A stretch of 6,283 bases of DNA from Phycisphaerales bacterium (lineage in GTDB: Bacteria; Planctomycetota; Phycisphaerae; SM23-33). The stretch spans positions 1 to 6,283 of the forward strand of contig PMYM01000053.1 in the NCBI GenBank assembly GCA_003171235.1, read 5' to 3'. Of this stretch, positions 1 through 6,283 are shown in pieces. Within the stretch, counting starts at the first letter, position 1; every line of letters starts with the position of its first letter. A program made the position numbers and the translations under genes. The notes beneath the pieces were generated by a model. That model was not told the origin of the DNA, did no database searches, and was given only the letters and a program-made list of their open reading frames with translations.

Positions 1-78
1 GCTACAGGCTTCTGCAAACTGCGATAACCCGGGCGAAATCGCCTCCGGCGCCGGGGGGCCGCGGGCGAAGGGGTTGGT
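1..78. other. Left-edge stretch, no gene called
   Basis: This GC-rich stretch lies beyond the stop of the minus-strand zinc-finger gene. One plus-strand frame is open from the window edge to a TAA at 80-82, which overlaps the opposing TAG at 79-81. It could therefore be the last 26 codons of a converging gene, but the residues match no family I recognise. The short palindrome CCGGCGCCGG sits at 45-54 with no T-run beside it, so I do not call a terminator. Confidence 0.3.
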
Positions 79-888
79 CTAACTTTCGTCCTCAACTGGG
101 GCCAGGGGAAATTCGCCGCCGTCGGAGGGGGCGTTTCCATCGGCCGGTTTCTCATTTCGAACATCCAGGCCGCGGGCCTGGCCCAGCCCCTCAAGCGGAT
201 CCTCCGACTCCGCCTGGCGCAACGTGCGGCGGAGCATCTCCAGCAGGGATTCGATCTGGGCGGCCAGTCGGCCGTAACGGGCGGCCGTCTCGGCGCCGGG
301 CTCCTCGCCGGCCAGGTTGGCCAGCCGGGCCTGGACGCGGAACAGCCAGCTCGCCGCCTGCTGGCGGTTGCGCGGGGAAATCGACGGGCCCACCTGTCGC
401 AACTGGTGAGTGATCCGGGGCAGGGCCTGGGTGTCTTTTTCCACGTGCAGCATCTGGCGGCGCAGGACGAGTTTGCGCAGCTCCGCGGGAACTTCGCCGC
501 GGTCGCTCCAGGCGGTGCCCAGGCAGAAGGTGCAGGGTTCCACCGTCAGGCCGTCGCAGGCCGGGCAACTGAAGCGGTCCACCGTGCCGGCGCCCTTGCA
601 GGTCCGGCAGATGCTGGCGCCGTCCTGGCACATGAAGCATTGACGGTGGGCGAAGGCCGATACCACGGCCGACAGGCTGGTATCGCTCAGCGAGGTTTGA
701 ACCGCCTTGAGCAGGCCCAGCAGGGACATGCCGGAGGCGGCGCGGCGCAGCAGCAGATACGAGGTGCAGATCGGCTCCACCCGGCGGCCCTCCACCGCCA
801 GGCGCAACTGCTCCATGGCCTGGGAGAAGCCCTCGGGGTCTTTGGGGCCGGGCGCGGCCGGGTGGGCGGAATTAGTCTGGGCGCACAT
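79..888 (-). CDS. J-domain-less protein with DnaJ-type four-CxxC zinc-binding domain
   Basis: The protein is 269 residues from the ATG at 888. Its centre has four CxxC motifs (C84/C87, C94/C97, C108/C111, C119/C122). The second reads CRTCKGAG, an exact CxxCxGxG as in the DnaJ cysteine-rich domain. The third and fourth are CxxCxGx variants, and the first (CFMCQDGA) is degenerate. In DnaJ such motifs bind two zinc ions and contact unfolded protein. There is no J domain (no HPD), no signal peptide and no membrane segment. Residues 20-80 and 130-225 look helical, and the acidic, Pro/Gly-rich tail is probably disordered. The frame stays open upstream to a TTG at 1038, but that TTG lies in the likely -35 box. 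The ATG at 888 has an AGGCAGGTG-like ribosome site 4 nt before it, so I prefer it. The partner and role are unknown. The gene is divergent from the lipoprotein gene. Confidence 0.75.
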   Translation of the reverse strand: MCAQTNSAHPAAPGPKDPEGFSQAMEQLRLAVEGRRVEPICTSYLLLRRAASGMSLLGLLKAVQTSLSDTSLSAVVSAFAHRQCFMCQDGASICRTCKGAGTVDRFSCPACDGLTVEPCTFCLGTAWSDRGEVPAELRKLVLRRQMLHVEKDTQALPRITHQLRQVGPSISPRNRQQAASWLFRVQARLANLAGEEPGAETAARYGRLAAQIESLLEMLRRTLRQAESEDPLEGLGQARGLDVRNEKPADGNAPSDGGEFPLAPVEDES

Positions 889-1009
889 GCGGCACCTGCC
901 TTTCGGCGAATGTTGCAACGACGAGATGACAACTGGGTCGGCTGGCCGGATAGAAGTGATATATGAGGCCGATTGCCGCGATACGCCGGCCGGTCCGACT
1001 TCTGCATTT

Positions 1010-1038
1010 ATAGTAGCCACCAGCCCCGTTCTGGGCAA
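1010..1038 (-). promoter_or_regulatory. Probable sigma70-type promoter of the zinc-finger gene
   Basis: Read on the minus strand, TTGCCC (1038-1033) is followed after 17 nt by TACTAT (1015-1010). Each hexamer matches 4 of 6 consensus bases, and AT-rich sequence follows the -10. Transcription would start near 1003 and give a leader of about 115 nt before the ATG at 888. This supports reading the first 50 codons of the longer open frame as untranslated. Confidence 0.45.
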
Positions 1039-1040
1039 GA

Positions 1041-1089
1041 GGACAAATGAACGTCCTGCAACATTTTTGTCCGGCTGCCTGGCTTGTCC
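1041..1089. repeat. TTGTCC/GGACAA hexamers in divergent promoter region
   Basis: GGACAAA (1041-1047) and TTTGTCC (1066-1072) form an exact 7-bp inverted repeat with an 18-nt spacer. A further TTGTCC lies at 1084-1089, so two direct copies start 17 bp apart. The cluster sits just upstream of the minus-strand -35 and about 20 bp upstream of the plus-strand -35. That is a suitable place for a shared operator. No known regulator site is recognised, and short repeats can arise by chance in biased sequence. Confidence 0.25.
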
Positions 1090-1110
1090 CCGGCCGGACT
1101 TGCCACGGCC

Positions 1111-1139
1111 TTGACAATCGCCGCCGGCTCGGCGCTAAT
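1111..1139 (+). promoter_or_regulatory. Probable sigma70-type promoter of the lipoprotein gene
   Basis: A perfect -35 hexamer TTGACA (1111-1116) is followed after 17 nt by GCTAAT (1134-1139), which matches the -10 consensus at 4 of 6 bases. A start near 1146 would give a short leader of about 17 nt that contains the AAGAGG ribosome site. It probably drives the lipoprotein gene and waaF together. Confidence 0.55.
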
Positions 1140-1162
1140 CCCGGCGGAAAAGAGGTCGCTTT

Positions 1163-2017
1163 ATGAGATGGTTGCCGTGGATAGCGGTGCTGTTTGGGCT
1201 GGGGGGCTGCAGTGGCGAGTTTGTCCTGACGGCCCCGGACGTGGTGGCCCTGCCTGAGCAGAATACGGCCATGATAGTCCGCCTGCAGCGAAGTGAACTG
1301 GGCCGGTATGCCCCCCCCTGCGCCGATGTCTGCCTGACCGTGCGCCTGGGGCAGGGCCAGTTGCAGGCCGCCCGCACCGACAGCGCCGGCTACGCCGTTC
1401 TATATCTGGCCGGCGCCCAGCCCGGCCGGTACGGCTTGGAGATCGAGCACGTGGACCTCACGGGCGACCGCGCCCTGGGCAAGAGCAACCTGTACGTCCT
1501 GGCGCCAGACAAACCCATAACCGCCGTGGACCTGGACTCGCTGCCGCGCAGCGGCCTGGCCGGGGCCGATGCCGCCGCCGCCCTCCGCCGCCTGGAGGGC
1601 AAGACCCAGTGGATCTACGTCACGCAGGAGTTTGCCCAGTCGCCCGCGCAGGCCCGCCGGTGGATGGCGGCCTTGAACTACCCCGACGGGCCGGTGGTGC
1701 CGGTCCGGCGATGGGCGTTGATGCAGAATGCCGGGACCGGGCAGACCATTTCCACCCTGCGAAATCGACTTCCCTTGCTGACCTACGGGCTGGCGGCTGA
1801 CCAGGCCGGCACGCGCACCCTGAAAGCCGCAGGCCTGCAAGTCCTGTACGTGGGCAAGGCCCCCCCGCCCGTGGCCGTGTACGGGCGATTTGCCTACTGG
1901 AAAGACCTCGACCTTGCAGCCACGGCGGCGCCCGCCGCCAAGGCCCCGGCGGCTTCGCAACCGGCCACCGCGGCGGCAAGTTCCCAGCCGGCCAGCAGGG
2001 AAGGGCCACAGGAATGA
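1163..2017 (+). CDS. Lipoprotein with N-terminal beta domain and degenerate HAD-like domain
   Basis: The protein has 284 residues. The ATG is preceded by AAGAGG at 7 nt. Residues 1-16 form a lipoprotein signal: a short basic start, the hydrophobic stretch LPWIAVLFG and lipobox LGGC, with acylation predicted at C16. Ser at +2 would suit the outer membrane under the E. coli sorting rule. Residues about 20-112 look like an Ig-like beta domain. The rest resembles HAD-fold proteins of the LNS2/App1 type: ITAVDLDSL (D123, D125) at motif I, IYVTQEF (T154) at motif II, a WMAALNYPDGPV segment, and D213 followed by AAGLQVLYVG near motif IV. The motif III lysine and the usual GDxxxD pair are not evident, so the domain may not be catalytic. 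Residues 252-284 are a low-complexity Ala/Ser/Gln/Pro tail. C53 and C57 could form a disulfide. The gene lies 36 nt before waaF, probably in the same transcript. The lipoprotein call is strong; the HAD assignment is inferred. Confidence 0.75.
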   Translation: MRWLPWIAVLFGLGGCSGEFVLTAPDVVALPEQNTAMIVRLQRSELGRYAPPCADVCLTVRLGQGQLQAARTDSAGYAVLYLAGAQPGRYGLEIEHVDLTGDRALGKSNLYVLAPDKPITAVDLDSLPRSGLAGADAAAALRRLEGKTQWIYVTQEFAQSPAQARRWMAALNYPDGPVVPVRRWALMQNAGTGQTISTLRNRLPLLTYGLAADQAGTRTLKAAGLQVLYVGKAPPPVAVYGRFAYWKDLDLAATAAPAAKAPAASQPATAAASSQPASREGPQE

Positions 2018-2019
2018 AC

Positions 2020-2046
2020 CACAAAGCACACAAAGGTCACAAAGAT
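2020..2046. repeat. Three tandem 9-bp units, CACAAAG plus 2 nt
   Basis: Three consecutive units CACAAAGCA, CACAAAGGT and CACAAAGAT start at 2020, 2029 and 2038. The heptamer is identical in all three and only the last two bases vary. The array fills almost the whole gap between the lipoprotein stop and the waaF start. I recall similar 9-bp-period arrays scattered between genes in many environmental bacteria, where their reverse strand yields spurious Cys/Phe/Val-rich peptides. It is AT-richer than its surroundings. Its function is unknown, though its AAAGG could serve as a distant ribosome site for waaF. Confidence 0.8.
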
Positions 2047-2053
2047 TTTGCCC

Positions 2054-3085
2054 ATGCCTGATGAGCCGCGGAACATCCTGGTGATGCTGCCCAACTGGGT
2101 GGGCGACGCCGTGATGTTCACCCCGTTGCTGCGCCAGCTTCGCCGGCAATTCCCGCAGGCCCAGATGACCCTGGCTGGGCGGGCGGGGCCGGTGGCGGTC
2201 CTGCGGCCAAATCCCTGGACCGACAAACTGCTGGTCGCCGCCGCCCTGGCGGACTTGTGGCGCCTGCGGGAGCGGGGGTTTGACCTGGCGGTGCTGGGCC
2301 CCAACAGTTTTCGCGCCGCCCTGGGGGCCTGGCTGGCCGGAGCGCGGCGGCGGGTGGGCTATGGCCGCAACGGCAGGGGGCTGCTGCTGAGCGAGGCCCT
2401 CCAGCCGCCCCGGCAGGCAAAGGGCGAGTTTGCCATCGTTCCCGCCATTGACTATTACCTTGGCCTTGGCCGGGCGCTGGGCTGCCAGGCCGACGATCGC
2501 CGCATGGAACTGCAGATCGACCCCCAGGATCAGCAGCGGGCCGGCCGACTGTTGGAGCAGGCGGGCTTCGACCCGGCCAGGCCGCTGGCCGTGCTGAACC
2601 CGGGCGGCTCGTACGGCACGGCCAAACTTTATCCCGCCGGGCGATTCGCCGCCGTGGCCGACGGCTTGGCCGACCGGTTGGGTTTCCAGATCGTGATCAA
2701 CGCCGGCCCCGGGGAGCAGGCCATCGCCCAGGCCATCCAGCAGGCGATGGGGCGCCCGCCGCTGCTGGACCTGGCGGCGGTGGGCAACTCGCTGGGGTTG
2801 CTCAAGGCCATCATCGCCCGCTCGAGCCTGGTCGTCACCAACGACACCGGGCCGCGCCATATCGCCGCCGCCCTGGGCGCCAACCTGGTGACCATTTTCG
2901 GCCCCACCGACCCCGGCCGGACCGAGCTGTACTATTCGCGCGAGCGCATCGTGCGGGTCGATCTGCCCTGCTCCCCTTGCCAAAAAAAAACCTGCCCGCT
3001 GGCGGAGGAAAAGGGCCGCCACCGCTGCATGCTGGCCATCTCGCCGGAGATGGTGCTGGCGGCGGCCGGGGAAATGGGCAGGTAA
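2054..3085 (+). CDS. waaF: ADP-heptose:LPS heptosyltransferase, WaaF-type (GT9)
   Basis: The enzyme transfers L-glycero-D-manno-heptose from ADP-heptose to the lipopolysaccharide inner core at the cytoplasmic face of the inner membrane. The 343 residues match the GT9 family in length. The N-terminal motif NWVGDAVMFTP (N14-P24) carries the conserved Asp at D18. NPGGSYGTAKLYP holds K191, which aligns with the phosphate-binding lysine. NDTGPRH (263-269) with IFGPTDP is the nucleotide-sugar signature. The C-terminal cysteines (C306, C309, C314, C325) in a CSPC...CP...CM pattern are typical of WaaF rather than WaaC. I chose the ATG at 2054 over a TTG at 2048; neither has a well-spaced ribosome site, which suggests coupling to the upstream gene. 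A run of nine A's interrupts the last part of the coding sequence. The exact acceptor (first or second heptose) cannot be fixed from sequence alone. Confidence 0.9.
   Translation: MPDEPRNILVMLPNWVGDAVMFTPLLRQLRRQFPQAQMTLAGRAGPVAVLRPNPWTDKLLVAAALADLWRLRERGFDLAVLGPNSFRAALGAWLAGARRRVGYGRNGRGLLLSEALQPPRQAKGEFAIVPAIDYYLGLGRALGCQADDRRMELQIDPQDQQRAGRLLEQAGFDPARPLAVLNPGGSYGTAKLYPAGRFAAVADGLADRLGFQIVINAGPGEQAIAQAIQQAMGRPPLLDLAAVGNSLGLLKAIIARSSLVVTNDTGPRHIAAALGANLVTIFGPTDPGRTELYYSRERIVRVDLPCSPCQKKTCPLAEEKGRHRCMLAISPEMVLAAAGEMGR
2982..2990 (+). other. A9 homopolymer inside waaF, possible slippage site
   Basis: Nine consecutive A's cover the third and second bases of CAA plus two AAA codons and the first base of ACC. 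In frame this includes an A-AAA-AAA heptamer, the class of sequence used for -1 frameshifting or transcript slippage in dnaX. A -1 shift opens a frame running to a stop at 3190-3192. The shifted product loses the last two conserved cysteines and gains a Gly/Pro-rich tail. No stimulatory structure was identified. Confidence 0.35.
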
Positions 3086-3193
3086 CTGAGGTCATCCGAC
3101 AATTCAGCCCCGGATTGGGCGGTCGTTCTCAGCCCAGGGTGCAGCGCAGTTCAACCCTGAGTAGAGATCGGAAATCAGAGGCAGTGCCATGAT

Positions 3194-3213
3194 CGGCCAA
3201 GAGAATTGGTCCG
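3194..3213. repeat. Stem-loop with one bulged T
   Basis: CGGCCAA (3194-3200) pairs with TTGG (3206-3209) and CCG (3211-3213), leaving T3210 bulged and a GAGAA loop. It lies about 110 nt after the waaF stop. It has no T-run, so it is a weak terminator candidate at most. Confidence 0.3.
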
Positions 3214-3269
3214 GCCTGCCGAGGGTGTGATTTTCAGGAGGTGTTGCCGCCGGATTGCGCGAGGGGGAC

Positions 3270-3310
3270 GGCACGCAAATTCCTCGAAACAACCGAGGAA
3301 TCAGCGTGCC
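3270..3310. repeat. Long two-part hairpin, 7 bp plus 8 bp
   Basis: Outer arms GGCACGC (3270-3276) and GCGTGCC (3304-3310) pair perfectly. A 2x2 internal loop (AA opposite CA) separates them from perfect inner arms ATTCCTCG (3279-3286) and CGAGGAAT (3294-3301), which enclose the loop AAACAAC. Fifteen pairs around a 7-nt loop are unlikely by chance. With no T-run after it, it looks more like a structured RNA element, a protein-binding site or a small mobile-repeat remnant than an intrinsic terminator. Confidence 0.6.
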
Positions 3311-3335
3311 CTACATTCTGGTTGCGGGGAACATT

Positions 3336-3369
3336 GCGTGGTTGCTGCGCCGCGCTTCGCAACCCACGC
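3336..3369. repeat. Imperfect inverted repeat of the GCGTGGGTTGC type
   Basis: GCGTGGTTGC (3336-3345) and GCAACCCACGC (3359-3369) are inverted copies that differ by one missing G, around a 13-nt spacer. The pattern resembles the GTGGGTTGCG...CGCAACCCAC palindromes that are dispersed in many bacterial genomes. It may therefore be a decayed copy of a dispersed repeat. It lies 25 nt after the preceding hairpin. Confidence 0.5.
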
Positions 3370-3479
3370 CACCCTTGACCAATCACGCCAGGGGCTCCTT
3401 GGGGTTCCGCGGCATCATCCCCGGCTTAGGCGGGAATGCCGGATGAACCGATTTTTCTGTTTCCGCCCGAGGCGTCATG

Positions 3480-3485
3480 TATAAT
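3480..3485 (+). promoter_or_regulatory. Perfect -10 hexamer, probable pyrG-carB promoter
   Basis: TATAAT at 3480-3485 matches the -10 consensus exactly in otherwise GC-rich DNA. The -35 is poor: CTGTTT at 17-nt spacing matches only 2 of 6 bases. A start near 3492 would give a pyrG leader of about 205 nt. A weak -35 leaves open an activator, another sigma factor or a chance match. Confidence 0.45.
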
Positions 3486-3494
3486 GCTGCCTCA

Positions 3495-3523
3495 AAAACC
3501 GCCGGAGGGCCCCGGCATGTTTT
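3495..3523 (+). promoter_or_regulatory. Terminator-like hairpin near the start of the pyrG leader
   Basis: GCCGG (3501-3505) and CCGGC (3512-3516) pair around a 6-nt loop. AAAAC (3495-3499) and GTTTT (3519-3523) extend the stem across a small internal loop. A GC stem flanked by A-rich and T-rich arms has the form of an intrinsic terminator. It falls within the first 35 nt after the predicted start, so it could act as an attenuator. The T-run is short (TTTT), and no competing antiterminator helix was found. Confidence 0.3.
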
Positions 3524-3539
3524 GTGCAGCCAAACCCCC

Positions 3540-3580
3540 GATCTTCAGCCAGCGTGTCAATCCGGGCTGGAAGGCCGATC
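3540..3580 (+). promoter_or_regulatory. Second stem-loop in the pyrG leader
   Basis: CTTCAGCC (3543-3550) pairs with GGCTGGAAG (3565-3573) with one bulged base and a 14-nt loop. GAT (3540-3542) and ATC (3578-3580) can close it further out. It lies in the inferred untranslated leader and matches no riboswitch class or PyrR site that I know. Confidence 0.3.
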
Positions 3581-3659
3581 AAGGGGCGCGGGCGCGGAGG
3601 CCGGGCCCAAGGCGGTCAATCCCGTATGCCAGCAGCATGCAATAAAGATAACTGATTCT

Positions 3660-3677
3660 GCGCCGGCAGGCCGGCGC
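3660..3677 (+). promoter_or_regulatory. Perfect GC hairpin just upstream of the pyrG ribosome site
   Basis: GCGCCGG (3660-3666) and CCGGCGC (3671-3677) pair perfectly around CAGG. The stem ends 2 nt before AAGGA (3679-3683) and 10 nt before AAGAGG (3688-3693), the two possible ribosome sites for the ATG at 3697. Such a stable stem so close to the start could affect ribosome access. A regulatory role is inferred only from its position. Confidence 0.4.
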
Positions 3678-3696
3678 CAAGGACGGCAAGAGGACT

Positions 3697-5334
<1,638 letters not shown>

Positions 5335-5366
5335 ACCCAGGCCTGACTGCAAGGACGCCAACCGAC

Positions 5367-6283
<917 letters not shown>

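Larger units (their letters stand above)
3086..3479. other. Intergenic region without a convincing gene, rich in inverted repeats
   Basis: Between waaF and the pyrG promoter no frame has both the third-position G/C bias of the neighbouring genes and a recognisable product. The stretch is less GC-rich than its surroundings and contains three stem-loops, listed separately. An AGGAGGTG at 3236-3243 is a near-perfect anti-16S match, but it precedes no well-placed ATG. The only frame near it is a 63-codon TTG-started one (3255-3446). No T-run follows any of the hairpins, so the terminator of the waaF transcript is not evident. Confidence 0.6.

Noticed and set aside
45..54. CCGGCGCCGG palindrome at the left edge as a terminator
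   Set aside because: It has no loop and no T-run. In GC-rich DNA such short palindromes are common.
1400..3022. 540-codon open frame on the minus strand opposite the lipoprotein gene and waaF
   Set aside because: It is antisense to two well-supported genes, is low-complexity Gly/Gln/Arg-rich, and part of it is the reverse translation of the CACAAAG repeat. It is a typical shadow frame in GC-rich DNA.
3138..3165. Possible terminator stem CAGGGT/ACCCTG after waaF
   Set aside because: It has only six pairs with a 13-nt loop and no T-run.
3436..3645. 69-codon ATG-started frame spanning the predicted promoter and leader of pyrG
   Set aside because: It has a weak ribosome site, third-position G/C well below the real genes, and it contains the TATAAT and leader hairpins. 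A leader-peptide role cannot be supported.
3086..3696. Insertion sequence or transposase remnant in the intergenic gap
   Set aside because: There is no transposase fragment, no paired terminal repeats enclosing a unit and no target-site duplication. Only stem-loops are visible.

Overview
The window looks like ordinary chromosomal DNA from a GC-rich, Gram-negative-type bacterium. I read this from the strong G/C bias at third codon positions, a lipoprotein signal peptide and a lipopolysaccharide heptosyltransferase. The Ig-like plus HAD-like lipoprotein, with its Ser/Gln/Pro/Ala-rich C-terminal tail, suggests Planctomycetota (Phycisphaerae-like) to me. That placement is an inference from style, not proof.

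Layout: (1) A minus-strand gene (79-888) encodes a J-domain-less protein with four CxxC motifs like the DnaJ zinc-binding domain. (2) A 274-bp divergent intergenic region (889-1162) carries a plausible promoter for each direction and repeated TTGTCC/GGACAA hexamers. (3) A plus-strand pair follows: a lipoprotein with an N-terminal beta domain and a degenerate HAD-like domain (1163-2017), then a WaaF-type heptosyltransferase (2054-3085). A three-unit 9-bp tandem repeat fills the gap between them. (4) A 611-bp gap without a convincing gene (3086-3696) holds several inverted repeats, a perfect TATAAT and what looks like a structured leader of about 205 nt. (5) pyrG (CTP synthase, 3697-5334) is complete and is followed after 32 bp by carB (carbamoyl-phosphate synthase large subunit, from 5367), which runs off the right edge.

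Functionally there are two themes. The lipoprotein and WaaF both point to the cell envelope. PyrG and CarB are both pyrimidine enzymes: CarB makes the carbamoyl phosphate that starts the de novo pathway (and feeds arginine synthesis), and PyrG makes CTP at its end. They are probably cotranscribed, so the structured leader before pyrG would be a sensible place for nucleotide-responsive control. That control is inferred. I found no tRNA, rRNA, CRISPR array, transposase gene or defence system. The interest lies in the non-coding elements and in some unusual residues rather than in a new multi-gene system.
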